This document shows, piece after piece, positions 52,289 through 63,689 of a stretch of 64,000 nucleotides of DNA (the stretch's first letter is position 1; each line of letters begins with the position of its first letter). This DNA comes from Anthonomus grandis grandis (lineage: Eukaryota; Arthropoda; Insecta; Coleoptera; Curculionidae): assembly GCF_022605725.1 (NCBI RefSeq), contig NC_065549.1:30085690-30149689 (forward strand), read 5' to 3'. The position numbers were made by a program, and so were the translations under genes. The notes under the pieces were generated by a model. That model was not told the DNA's origin, searched no databases, and saw only the letters and a program-made list of their open reading frames with translations.

Positions 52289-55076
52289 GAGGAAAGTAGC
52301 CTAATACTGCATAGGTTCCTAATATCGGACATTACTCTAAATCTGTAATAGCACAGCGCTATCTCGTAACTTCCATAGTAATCAAGAGAACTATTACGCA
52401 GATCATTTCCTACAAGAATTACAGAATCCTATCATTGTTTATAAAACGTCATTTTGCTACTGTAACGGTTTTCGATGTGCATAGATTTTAACAGTGTATA
52501 ATTTTTGGCGTTATTTCTGGAAAAGGTAGGTTAAATTATTTGTTTGTTACATACCATATCATTAAGTAGATTGCAGATGATACCTTTTAATGTATAAATT
52601 GCTTCTGTGAACTATTTTTTAAATGTAAAAAAAAACGGTAAATTTAGTGAGGTTATGTACCGTAATATCGGATACTTTTGGTTTCCTAATATCGTATAGT
52701 ATCCGATATTTTGAACCAGTTTTCTGGAGCTGCTTTTAAATGAATCAACTGATTTTCTGTCATAGATACTTGCGTTTTACTCTCTTTTTTTAAATAATAA
52801 ATGAGAATAAGTTTCATATACCATATTATTATGCTTTTAACCTTGATTAAGGTTTTTTGCTTTTTTTTTCTAGATGAACGGAAAACAAGAGAAAGGTAGT
52901 AAAACATGGGATGCAAGAGCCATGGAGCTTGCGGTAAATGCTGTTAGAAGCAAAGAAATGGGGTATTTAAAAGCGTCAAAAATATATAAAGTTCCAAGAA
53001 GTACCCTTGTTGATTACGTAAAATCAGACAAGCCAATAGAAGTATTAACAGCTACGAAATTAGGAAGACCTGCGGTAAGCAACGAAATTGAAAATCTGTT
53101 AGTTACATATTGTTTAGATATGGAGAAACGGTTTTATGGACTAAGAGCTTCCGATATTTGAAGGCTAGCGTTTCAGCTAGCTATCCAGAACGGGCTACAA
53201 CACCCCTTTTCTATGACGAAATCAAGTGCAGGAAAAAAGTGCCAAAAAGGGTTTTTAAAGAGACATCCTGAACTGAGTTTTAGAAAGCCACAGGGTGTAT
53301 CTGCAGCTCGCATAAAAGGGTTTACTCGAGAAAATTGCGCGGCTTTTTTTGATCTGTTAGAGCCAGCCTTAGCAGAAATCAAATTGAATCCAGCCAGATT
53401 ATTTAATGTAGATGAAACAGGCATTACAACTGTTCAACACAAACATTCAAGGGATCTCGGCTTACGAGGTAAAAGGCAAGTTGGGGCCTTGACGACATCC
53501 GAAAGGGGAGCTCTTGTTACTGTAGTGACTTGTATGAGCGCTACCGGAATATATGTGCCACCTATGCTAGTATTTCCTAGAAAAAATATGAAGCATGAAC
53601 TTCTAAATGGAGCACCGCCATGAACGATCGCCAGATGTCATCCTTCCGATTGGATTCAGCATGATCTGTTTACAGCTTGGTTAACACATTTTATAAAGCA
53701 TGTTAAACCAGCAAAGGGCGATCCAGTGGTTTTAATATTAGACGGGCACTACTCTCATACGCGCAACATCCCTTTAATTGATTTAGCAAGGGAAAACTAT
53801 GTGCATATTTTATGTCTACCTCCTCATTCGACACATAAAATACAACCCCTGGACGTAGCTTTTATGTCTCCATTTAAAACATATTATGCATTGGAGATTG
53901 AGTCATGGCTCAAAAATAACCCAGGAAGGGTGGTAACTCACTATCAGGTCGTCTAAGCTGCTAGGGAGAGCATACCTACGTGCTGCAAGCGTTGAAGTGG
54001 CCGTAAATGGTTTTAGAAAATGTGGAATTTTTCCGCTCAACAGGCATGTATTCCGAGACGATGATTTTGCTATTCATTCCCAACGTGAAAGAACCCCGCC
54101 ACCACCCCAACAACTTGATGAGAACAGGCCAGAATCGGAGGAAATAGAAAGCGAAGATGAAATACCTCTATCTTCTATGAGGGACAGGATTAAAACACCT
54201 GATGCTATCCCCACAAAACCCTTAATAAATAGCTTGACCACTCCTTCTACAAACAGAAAGTCGGTGAAACCGACAAATATCAGCCCTATGCCTAGTTGCT
54301 CGTACACGTCCGGATCTACGAATAAGCGAGGAAGACGTGGCACTACTGCGTTAATAACTGGATCGCCTTACAAATCAGAACTGGAAGAAGCTTTAAACAA
54401 AAGAAAATTAAAAACAGTTCCGATTAACACTGCACTTAAGGGTCAAAACAGAAGCACAAAAGCTAAACCAAAAAAAAATGGTAAAGGGAAGGGAAAAGCT
54501 AAAAAACCTCTCACCTCATCCAGTGATGATGACACTGATATTAAAATTGCAGTTAGTAGACAGTGATGATATGGACAGAGATGCCGAAGCCGCCGAGTGT
54601 CTGTATTGCTATTAATCTTTATTCAGAGGACAGAGCAGGGGAAAAGTGGATCAGATGCTATCAATGCTTTCGTTGGTGCAATGAAGAATGTGCAGGAACT
54701 GACAAAAATCTATGGTTTATTTGTGAGATGTGCTTAGATTAACTTTAAGGTTTTTCATAAAGTTTTTGAACGTATTTTCAATTTAATATTAATAAAAATC
54801 TAAACAAATACCTATGCTTTTTATTTTAAACGTTTAAGGCGATATTAGGTACACCTACTATACGATATAAGGAACCCAATTTCAAAATAATAATTTATGC
54901 ACTGTTATGTTTTTTTTTTACTTTTGTGAAAGTTAGAGCCAGTTAGAGCTATTTCGTGTCACATAATGAAATAACATATATCATCCTAACCGTTTTTAAC
55001 ATGCAATTAATTTATGTGGTATGTAGGTAGTTTTTGTTAATTAAAAGAAAAAAGTATCCGGTAATAGGCAACTTTC
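52289..55076 (+). mobile_element. pogo-like transposon with PHD-type finger, copy B
   Basis: The left end (GAAAGTAGCCTAATACTGCA, from 52292) is mirrored by a right end reading GAAAGTTGCCTATTACCGGA on the minus strand, ending at 55076. TA flanks both sides (52287-52288, 55077-55078). Removing one TA plus the element leaves the old BEL integrase frame continuous. CCTAATATCG-type repeats recur inside both ends (52316, 52686, 54843). Confidence 0.92.
52874..54741 (+). pseudogene. pogo-like DDE transposase with C-terminal PHD-like finger (copy B)
   Basis: MNGKQEKGSKTWDARAMELA opens a Psq-type helix-turn-helix (YLKASKIYKVPRSTLVDYVK). FLKRHPELSFRKPQGVSAAR belongs to the second DNA-binding part. All three DDE positions are readable: LFNVDETGITTVQ, VLILDGHYSHTRN and HKIQPLDVAFMSPFK. 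VNGFRKCGIFPLNRHVF follows, then a Pro/Ser-rich and Lys-rich linker. The Cys-rich end reads ECLYCY, GEKW-like sequence with RCYQCFRWCNEECAG, and FICEMC in shifted frames. A stop at 53159, one near 53622, one near 53954 and frameshifts near 54600 break it. It is better preserved than copy A. Confidence 0.88.
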
Positions 55077-56030
55077 TATGTTTCCGCGTAAATCCAAAAC
55101 CAACAAAATTTTTAAACTAGGTTCACGGGTAACTTCAAATCGTCCCTTTTCAAATTCTGGTGTGGACTACGCAGGTTCAATTACAATCAAGAACGGAGCT
55201 TACGCCAAAGTAAAGTTATTAAAACGTATATTTGTTTATTCGTGTGTTTTGTCACGCATGCCGTTCATATTGAGTTGGTTCCAGATTTAACCACTGACGG
55301 GTTTTTAAATGCTTTAAAACGATTTTGCGCCCAACGAGGCAAGCCTACCAATTTATATTCCGACAACGGATTAAATTTTGTAGATGCAAACAACTATTTT
55401 CTCGAGTTATACAACTTACTAAACGCTAATGTGGCTAATTTTGGCTAATGATCAGATCAACTGGCATTTTATTCCGGCTCGCTCCGCGCATATGGGAGGT
55501 TTATGGGGAGCAGCTGTAAAAAGTACAAAATATCTCTCTTAAAACGCGTACTCGGTGAAACTTCTTTGGATTTTTCAAATATGTACACGTTGCTAGTACA
55601 AATCGAAGCGTGCCTTAATTCCAGGCCTTTAACACCTCTTTCTAACGACGTAAAAGATTACTTTAACCCCATCCTATTTCCTAATAGGCGAGTCTCTTTA
55701 TAGCAGCCCAAAAGCTGATTTTTTGGAAATTAAATCATCACGTTTATCACTATATCAAAGATTGCAGCAGTTGCATCAACAGTTTTGGAATCATTGGTCA
55801 AAGGAATACCTGAGCAGTCTTCAAACCCGCGGCAAACGGAAGCGTATCCACGACAACCTGAAGCTTGGATCTTTAGTAGTATTAGTAGAAGAAAACCAAC
55901 CTCCATTAAAATGGTGCATGGATCGTAGAGCTCCATCCAGGTGCGGATCAGGTAGTTCGTGTTGTCAGTTCAGTACCCAATGGAAATATTATTCTATTTA
56001 TAATAATATAACTATTCTGTATTATTAACT
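55077..56030 (+). pseudogene. Old BEL/Pao integrase and C-terminal region
   Basis: It resumes directly after the pogo copy. It reads RVTSNRPFSNSGVDYAGSIT (first Asp), THAVHIELVPDLTTDGFLNA, GKPTNLYSDNGLNFVDA (second Asp) and GGLWGAAVKST. The position of the catalytic Glu, compared with GLWEAGVK in the intact element, is Gly. QIEACLNSRPLTPLSNDVKD and LYQRLQQLHQQFWNHWSKEY lead into the DUF5641 part. Several frameshifts are present. Confidence 0.85.
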
Positions 56031-56200
56031 GGAAATACTATTCTATTTATATTATATTATAAAGGTCAGTTTTAAAAATATGTGTACTTCCGATTGATAC
56101 CGCATAAACAGTCATTGGATTCATCGAATTTGTGTAAAAAAAAAGTGTCATGTAAAGACTATTAGTTTTGAAAAGTTAAAACTTTTCAACGCGGGCGGCA

Positions 56201-56247
56201 TGTTTACGTAACTAGCGGCAACAGTGTCGTCAAATAAGATCAGAGAG
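56201..56247 (+). repeat. Truncated 3' LTR of the old BEL/Pao element
   Basis: It aligns to 42594-42639 and follows a purine-rich GCGGGCGGCA. Similarity stops at about 56247, where a Tc1-like remnant begins. Confidence 0.75.
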
Positions 56248-56657
56248 TTTTTGAGTTGATATTTTCTTGTGTTATTTTAAAATGAACACCTCTTTAAAAA
56301 AAAGATACTTGCTCCCCAAGCGCGTGAACTGAATATTAATGTGCTCGATGAAGAAGCAACTTCGAATGCCTTTAAGCTACCACTGAAGCAAAAAAGCAAA
56401 ACTTGAGGAGAACTGCCATGTATATAAGCGTATGGTGCAAAAATTTTACAGTGAAATAGAACAAGGCCCAACAAAAATTTTAATTCAGCTGCAAGTTGAT
56501 GGATATGAATTTCCACATTCTAGAGAAACTCTTATAAAATTGCTTATGCCTAATGGATTTTTCTGGCATAAGTGTCAAAATCAGTGTGAACATTTTTAAT
56601 AGAAAAACCTCATATTTTACACTAAAGCATTAGACGATATCGGGAGAAAATCGATAT

Positions 56658-57964
56658 ACAGGGTCCGGCAAAATGATCTCCCACATTTTGCGCCGCCACT
56701 GAGCCCGAATCACTAAAGAGGGAGCCAGCTTAGCGTAGTCGGGTGGCTGCGCGCGCCTTGCCATTTCTGTTGTCGCCATGAACTGGACGGGCGAGCATCG
56801 TGCCTTCGTCATCGAAACATTTTTCAAAAGTAACGAATCTGTGATTACGACACGAATAAATTTTCGTACTCACTTCGCGCTTGGTAGACATGATCCAGTT
56901 CCAGATCGCAAAACAATACTGTTGTGGGTTTCATATTTTAGAGCTACAGGTTCAGCCTTAAAAAGAAAATCTTAAAAATTAAAAACTGGTAGACCCAGAA
57001 GTGTTGGGACACCTGAAAACATTGCAGCTGTAAGAGAAGCAGTTGAACGATCTCCTAGACGTTCAGCTATTAAACATGCCTCTGCTTTGCGTTTGTCAGA
57101 TCGTTCTGTGAGAAGAATTTTGCACACCGATCTGAAGTTCCACCCATACAAAATGAGGATCGTACAAGAACTTGAATGATGTACATGATAATCGTACATG
57201 AACAGTGAACGGGACTGGGAAAATCGCTGAGAATGTTCCAATGATATTCTTCAAAACGTCCCACAAAATGCGCTTTTAATAACGAGTGACGAGGCTCATT
57301 TCCATTTGTCTGGCTGTGTGAACAAGCACAATTTTCGCTACTGGGCACCAAAAAATCCACAAGAAAGGCCACTTCACAGCCAACGTGTTACCGTTTGGTG
57401 TGCTGTTGGTTCTTTTGGTGTTTGGGGTCCCTATTTTTTTGGGGAGAAGGAGGGGTAACGGTTACCGTAACTGCTGATCGATATGTCAACATGCTACGTA
57501 CTTTTTTGGCACCAAAACTTAGGGAACTTGAACATCCGGATGTGTGGTTTCAACAGGATGGGGCTACAGCTCATACGGGAAGAAGGACAATGGACCTGTT
57601 AAGGGAAATGTTTCCAGAACGCGTAATCTCGTTACGTGGAGACGTTGGGTGGCCTGCGCGTTCACCCAATCTTGCCCCATGTGACTTTTTCCTTTGGGGC
57701 TACCTGAAAGAGCAGCAATACGCCAAGAAATTACAGGAATATCGCCTCAAATTACTGCTTGAGTAATGGTAACTTTCAGAAATCAGCTTCGAATGTGTGT
57801 CGAAAGAAATGGTCGCCACTTGGAGTCTGTGTAATTTTCAAAACTTAATAAAAACAAAATGGCATACCATATATTTTTAGTTAATAAAAATCAAATATAA
57901 ATAGCATTTACATTGGCGTTTTTATTAAAAATCAAAATGTGGGAGATCATTTTGCCGGAACCTG
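56658..57964 (+). mobile_element. Near-complete DD41D mariner-related element
   Basis: The TIRs begin CAGGGTCCGGCAAAATGATC at 56658 and end in the mirrored copy at 57964. TA flanks both sides (56656-56657, 57965-57966). At 1307 bp it looks full-length. It is inserted just before the first catalytic Asp codon of the surrounding Tc1-like transposase. Confidence 0.92.
56778..57834 (+). pseudogene. DD41D-type transposase with stops and shifts
   Basis: The N-terminal part starts MNWTGEHRAFVIETFFKSNE and resembles the DUF4817 helix-turn-helix. AAVREAVERSPRRSAIKHAS follows after a stop at 56973. The catalytic part reads ITSDEAHFHLSGCVNKHNF, then VTVTADRYVNMLRTFL, WFQQDGATAHTGRRTMDLL and WPARSPNLAPCDFFLWGYLK. 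I count 41 residues between the second and third Asp. The end, RNGRHLESV, comes after one more shift near 57760 and stops at 57834. Breaks near 57175 and 57440 are also present. Confidence 0.88.
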
Positions 57965-58519
57965 TATTATTTATATAGATGAGGCATGGGTAGATAATGA
58001 TCTTACTGTGGACAAATGTTGACAAAGTTCAGAAATTTTGGAGTCTCAAAGTAAATAATTTGTTAAACGTTTAAAAGAAAATAGTTTATAATTACGTTTT
58101 TTTACATAGGAATAACACATGATACAACAGCCAGAAAATTTGAGTTATTTTAAATTACGTCATTGACAATATAATAAAGCAACATGGGCATATAGTTTTA
58201 AAAACACCACCATACATGTGCGAGTTAAACCCCATAGAAATGGCGTGAGCCCAAATTAACAATTATATTAGAAGGCGAAACGTATCTGGGGACTTTGGCA
58301 TTCTAAAATTAAGAGAGCTCCTAAACGAAGCAATTTAATCAGTGTTCTGCCAACATGTAAGGAACAGTGAGGAACAGTACTGGCATACGGATTATATAAT
58401 GGAACAAGTTGAACCCATAATAATATCAGTTAACAGTGAAGATAGTGATACTAACGTTGAGAGTGAAATTGACAGTACCAGTACTAATAGTAAAAATGAT
58501 ATTGATGAGATTTAGTCAC

Positions 58520-59010
58520 TAATTACTAATTCATTATAAATGTATACAAAAAATATGTAGGCAAACCTGATAACCCAAGTTAAATGTACAAATTTTAAAA
58601 TTCATTACTCTTTTTTATAATTATATTATAATAAAAATATATCTTAAACTATCCTACAGTTAATAATTCCAATTTATCAATTAATATATATTTTTTTAAC
58701 TTATTGGTAATTAATAGAAAAACAAAATGCTCGCAAAAGAAGACTCTTTCATATAAGCTATAAGCAATTATATACCATTCTTCAATTAATACACAAGGTG
58801 AGTCATAAATTAAGAAAAAATGGTTCGAATTCTCCACCACCATCAAGGAGGCTTTGAAAAAAATTCCACCTCTTTAATTTTTTTTTAAGACAAATGATAT
58901 AATAAATAAAAATAGACCTATTATTTTCCTAGTAAAGTTAAATATCAAGTGCGTCACTTTTTATGGAACTGAGTACTACATTTCTAAATTATGTCTAAAG
59001 TAACTAAAAA
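58520..59010. other. No recognisable gene
   Basis: AT-rich sequence between the Tc1-like remnant and the Tigger element. Confidence 0.4.
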
Positions 59011-59429
59011 GTGATTACATGAAAGTCGCCAATAACGACGTCGCTTATAACGAAATGGCGCATATAACGACCAAACGCCCGTATCTTGGTTGGATTTCTT
59101 ATTTTCAATAGTGAAAAAGTCCGACTATAGCGTCGTCGGTTATAGTGACGAAGTCGCTTTTAACGACTTCATTTCGCTAACTTTGGATTTTTTAGACCGG
59201 TTGCTGCGACAACCGACGAGCAACGACTCGCCGCGGTGAAATACAGGAGTTGTTTTCGAGGAATACCCTATTTCTGAAAATCTGCATGATAGACGAAAAC
59301 GTATTGTGCGTAGTTTATTCCAGTCCAGCGTGGTTTAACAGTTCCTACAAAGGGTTGATGTTGCTTTTTATTGTTGTTTTACCTTCGTATGTGCTTTGAT
59401 TGTGTTTTTGTGATTACACACATTGTAAA

Positions 59430-61039
59430 ATGGCTTCGGTGTCAAAGAAAAGAAAAGTTCTTTCAATTGAAGAAAAAGGTCTTATTATCGCAAGACTTGA
59501 ATCTGGTGAAAGTAATGCTACTGTAGCTACTGAATTTGATTTATCTCACTCAAGTGTATCCACAATTTTGAAGAACAAGGATAAAATTAAAGAAGCGTTC
59601 AACGAAAATTTATTAGGCAAGAAAAAACTCAAGTTATTTCAACACCCAGATATCGATCAAGCCTTACTCAAGTGGTTCAAAAGTCATGGAACTCCCATAA
59701 GCGGTCCAATATTACAGGCAAAAGCAAATGATTTTGGAAGAATTATGGGTAAAGTGGACTTTAAATGTTCTGAAAGTTGGATTAAGCGTTTTCGTCAAAG
59801 ACATAAAATAGTGTTTGGGAAAATAATGTGCCTCAAGGAGTACGTGAAAACTGGTTAACAACTGTCTGGCCTGAAATACGAAAAGGATATAAGTATAACG
59901 AAATATATAATGCCGACGAGACAGGACTTTTTTATAAACTGACCCCAGATAAGACATTAAAATTCGAGGGTGAAACTTGTACCGGCGGAAAATTATCAAA
60001 GGAACGAATTACAGTCTTAGTTGCTACCAATATGACAGGATCGGATAAACCTAAACTTATTGTGATCGGCAAGTCGAGAAATCCACGATGTTTCAAACAT
60101 TGTACACAAGTCATTACCTGTCGTGTACAAGTCCAACAAAAAGGCCTGGATGACTTCTGATTTATTTGTCAGTATTCTTCGTCAATGGGATGCAAAGTTG
60201 GTGAAGACCAAGAAAAAAATTTTACTTTTAGTAGACAACTGTCCCGCTCATCCGAAAGTTGATAATTTAAAAAACATAAAACTCGAGTTTTTGCCAGCAA
60301 ACACCACCTCTGTTCTGCAGCCAGCGACCAAGGGATTATTCGATCATTAAAAGTGCATTTTAAAAAGTTTCACTTAATGAAAATCATAGAAAATGCTGAA
60401 TAAGGCAAAGAGTGTTGTATTAACCTTTTAGATGCAGTATCAATGATCGCTAAAGCATGGGATAGAGTTTCATCAAAAACAATTGCCAACTGTTTTAGAC
60501 ATGGAGGCTTCGTAGAAAGTGAGGATGTTAGAAATGATAGCTTTGATGAAGAATATGACATTCCACTGGTTAAATTAATTAATGTTAATTTTGAAGAGGA
60601 AGATGAGGTTCCGCTGGCTGTAATAAAAAAGTCTGCTGCATTGTCAGATGATCAATGGACCGAGTTCTTACATGCAGAAAATAGTTTGGAAGTATGCGAC
60701 AATCTAAGTGAAGAACAAATTGTAGACGACATCTTATCCTTCTCTCAGGACAAAGAGGAAAGCGAAGGTGAGGGTTCAGAAGGGGAAGAATTTCAACCTC
60801 CATCTGCAGCAGAAGCTCTTCAAGCCACTAATACTATCAAAAAGTTTGTTTTGTATAACTATTCATCGGACGAAAACCATGTTAATAATTTAGAGAAAAA
60901 AATTGAATTCATCTATTATGATACTCGAACAAAGAAACAGAGTAAAATCACAGATTATTTCAAGTCTCAAAACTGGAGAAGGTGTAGGTACTACATACAT
61001 ACATATGTATCTGTTAAATGTTGTGAATTTGTAAATTAG
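59430..61039 (+). pseudogene. Tigger/pogo transposase with PCNA-binding motif
   Basis: MASVSKKRKVLSIEEKGLII starts a pogo-type helix-turn-helix (NATVATEFDLSHSSVSTILK). The CENP-B-like region has SGPILQAKANDFGRIMGK and SESWIKRFRQRHKIVFGK. A frameshift follows near 59826. The DDE domain has IYNADETGLFYKLTPDKT and LLLVDNCPAHPK. In the third position the usual QPMDQG reads QPATKG, so the last catalytic Asp is lost. The tail from 60443 (SKTIANCFRHGGF, then an acidic stretch) ends with QSKITDYF. Breaks lie near 59826, 60120-60160 and 60350-60440. Confidence 0.9.
60938..60961 (+). other. PIP box (PCNA-binding motif) in the Tigger tail
   Basis: QSKITDYF fits the PIP-box consensus Q-x-x-(I/L/M)-x-x-(F/Y)-F exactly. 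Pogo transposase of Drosophila is known to bind PCNA through such a motif. The reading frame here is intact around it. Confidence 0.7.
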
Positions 61040-61219
61040 TGGTTAATAAATTGTTTTAAACAAATTGGATAGCGAATTTTATTTCTTCTGGCTATCGTAA
61101 AGTCTATCTTTTAATAATATGCTAGGAAAAAAAAACAGGTCGTATATAACGAAGGTCGGATATAGCGACGTAATTTTCGTGGTCCTTTCACCGTCGCTAT
61201 AAGCGACTTTCACTGTACT

Positions 61220-62980
61220 TGTGAGTTTACTCTTTATTACTCTTTTCATTGCATGAAAAAAATAAATGAGTAACGTTTTCATGTGGTACAGTTCTTGGCT
61301 TACTTTGTTTTCTAATACAATGGAAATTAAAACATTAATATAATTAACTTTTAGATATTAATAGTTTGACCATTTGACCAAAATACTTTACTTAGTTACA
61401 CTGTTCATCTAACTGGAAAAGAAATTGAAAGAAAATTGTTTGCCTTTAATCTATAATTCATTTTTCACTCATTTAGGAACTCACAAATCAACGCAAGCCT
61501 ATGTTTTATTATAATTTCTAGACCTCTTGAGTCTGTCAAGTCTGCAATCAAATTGTACTTTTTAAACGAATAAAGTTATAAAATATTTGATATGCAAAAA
61601 ACATCCATAAAACGTATAGAAAATGTAAACTGACACCAGGACCTATTCTTTATCATCTCACAGAAAGTCGGACTGAGAACTAACTATTTATCTAAGTATA
61701 TGCCAAATTAAATATTGATAACACATTTTATCACAACTGATATTGCTTAACAATATAACAAACTTAATTCACAAAAAGTTGTTATTAAAATTTCATAAAC
61801 AGTCAACTCGTAAAATCCTATATTTTAAATCAGTCTTCAAGTAAGGTTAAATTAATCAAGAAGACACTAACAACCATAAACTTGTTCTTAAAGAATCATC
61901 TGTCTTAACTTTGGTCTCTTAAAATCATACTGTCAAACGCTTGTTGTTATAAAGTGGGATATTCACTGGCAATATTTGAAAAGTTCAGTAAAGAACAACT
62001 AAAATTAGTTCTCGTATCGCTTACTATACTTTTTACCATTCCAGTGAAAAATGTTGTGTAGTGAGGTTTTTCAGTATACCTAAAACAAAATCAATTTAAA
62101 TCTTTACAATAGCAACAAATCATATATTGAAAGTTTATCGATATTGCCTTTTATCGTGACGCAACTAGTAAAATCCATATACACTGGCCGGAATGGCTCT
62201 ATTATTTTATTTAGTCGACTTTTATACTGTTGTACGCATGAATTTATTTCTTCGCAAAAAAATCGAAAAAAAAAATTAGAGTATTCTGAAACTGTTTTTT
62301 ACTTCAAAACTGTTGCGATTCTTTATTAAAAACATTTACAATGAAATCATATATTGCTGACTTATTATAATTTAAAAATTTGTAAAAAAAGATCTTTGTT
62401 TTTGTCTATATGATGTAGATAATTTCTCAAACTAATGAAATTTTATACTATTTTAACGGCCAATCTTTATTATTATTATTATTTAGGATATAGTTTGGTT
62501 TATTGTTGTTTAATAACGAATACCAAATAAATAAGGAGAAGAACAATTCTTATGCGCTTAACATATCCGTAATTAAAAAAAAAAAAAGTTATCATAAAAT
62601 AAAATTATATCATATTATTCATATAAAGGGTGTCGCGTTTAAAATAATATACATGGAGATTGCGTTTTATATTGAGCTACATGCGTTTTATACAATCCTT
62701 ATATAACGACATTTTGAGGGTGGGCATAAGAAATGAGCGAGAATTTAAAAATAGAGTAAAAAATTATCTAGGTCCACTATGTTGAATTGGCACCAATTGA
62801 ATTTTTGCATTTTCAAATTCCACTTGAGAAATGCTCACCGATGTTTATGTTCGGTCAAAATAATTAAAATTAACAGAATTAAGATTTCATATTAGTAGGC
62901 TTTCAAGGACCGGCTTACAATAAATAGTAATGAAATAAACTCTAAGTCACAGGTCTTAAATTTATTAAATTAAAGTCAGA
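61220..62980. other. No recognisable gene
   Basis: Long AT-rich stretch without supported coding or paired repeats. Confidence 0.4.
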
Positions 62981-62985
62981 GAATT

Positions 62986-63027
62986 ACAAGTGTTTCGCCC
63001 ATACTAGGCGTCATCAGATTCACTTGT
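62986..63027 (-). repeat. CTGATGA-stem-GAAAC hairpin
   Basis: On the minus strand a 7-bp outer stem (ACAAGTG with CACTTGT) encloses CTGATGACGCC, a short loop and GGGCGAAA. The arrangement is like 14422-14463 on the plus strand. It is probably part of an unidentified repeat at 62880-63180. Confidence 0.6.
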
Positions 63028-63029
63028 GT

Positions 63030-63680
63030 ATTTACCAATAAAAAGAACAAAAAAAGAAGCAGAGAACAACACTACATGATACAAGCCAAGGGTAGAAATT
63101 AAGTTCAAATTGGTAAAATCGGACGAAGACTAGTTACTATAAGAGTAGTTTTACTATTAGTCATTATTATTTAGTAGGCTTTTAAATAATCCACCGTTTT
63201 CTCCCACGCACACTCGTCTCATTACTGATTCACAGGATTTTCTGACCATTTCTAGAGTTAATTCTTTTGACAGCGTGTCTCAACTTTTTTTTGGTTTCGT
63301 ATGACGTACAGTCTACAATATTATAGCGGTTTTACCCATTTGTTAGGTGTGAATTAAAACAATCAAAAAAATAGTCTAACTAATATACTAATAACTAATT
63401 TATTTACACACTTACACTAGGAAACACGATCACTTACTACTACTCGAAATATTTATTTCCACCGTATTTATTCATAACTATTTATGTGTGATTTAAATCT
63501 GGCGCCAAGATTCCGGACTTCGCTGCACTGAAATGACATCTGACTCGCAGCGGCAATATACTCGGCTGACATTCATCCGGAAGATACGCTGACCTTCGAG
63601 ACGTCGTGCAGTGTGTCACTTGTGTCATTCCGGAATGACGAAGAATCAGCTGCTTTCGTGTTTACAATATCGTTACAATA
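63030..63680. other. No recognisable gene
   Basis: No supported feature. The part near 63490-63610 is less AT-rich and may be the 5' region of an element, but nothing proves it. Confidence 0.35.
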
Positions 63681-63689
63681 TTTTTGAGG

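Larger units (their letters stand above)
42594..56247 (+). mobile_element. Old BEL/Pao element carrying two nested insertions
   Basis: Its LTR start TGTTTACGTAAATAGCGGCA at 42594 matches TGTTTACGTAACTAGCGGCA at 56201, preceded by a purine-rich GCGGGCGGCA. Between them lie decayed BEL/Pao coding pieces (50454-52286 and 55077-56030). The 5' LTR is split by the intact element at 42739-49588, and the integrase region by a pogo element at 52289-55076. The 3' LTR is cut short near 56247. Confidence 0.8.
56270..58515 (+). pseudogene. Tc1-like (DDE_3) transposase, split by a DD41D element
   Basis: The 5' part reads LIQLQVDGYEFPHSRETLIK and LLMPNGFFWHKCQNQCE, the end of the DNA-binding region. After the insertion (56658-57964) the frame resumes with YIDEAWVDNDLTVDKC, holding the first catalytic Asp. 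Further on, in shifted frames, PPYMCELNPIEMAWAQINNY holds the last acidic residue, followed by an acidic tail (NSEDSDTNVESEIDSTST). The region of the second Asp is lost. Confidence 0.7.
59018..61215 (+). mobile_element. Tigger/pogo element, full-length but decayed
   Basis: The left end CATGAAAGTCGCCAATAACG at 59018 is mirrored by the right end near 61215 (CAGTGAAAGTCGCTTATAGC on the minus strand). TA dinucleotides lie at 59016-59017 and 61216-61217. Internal TATAACGAC-like repeats stand at both ends. At about 2.2 kb the size is normal for Tigger. Confidence 0.88.

Noticed and set aside
62144..62706. Short plus-strand open frames
   Set aside because: AT-rich, Lys/Ile/Tyr-dominated translations typical of chance frames.
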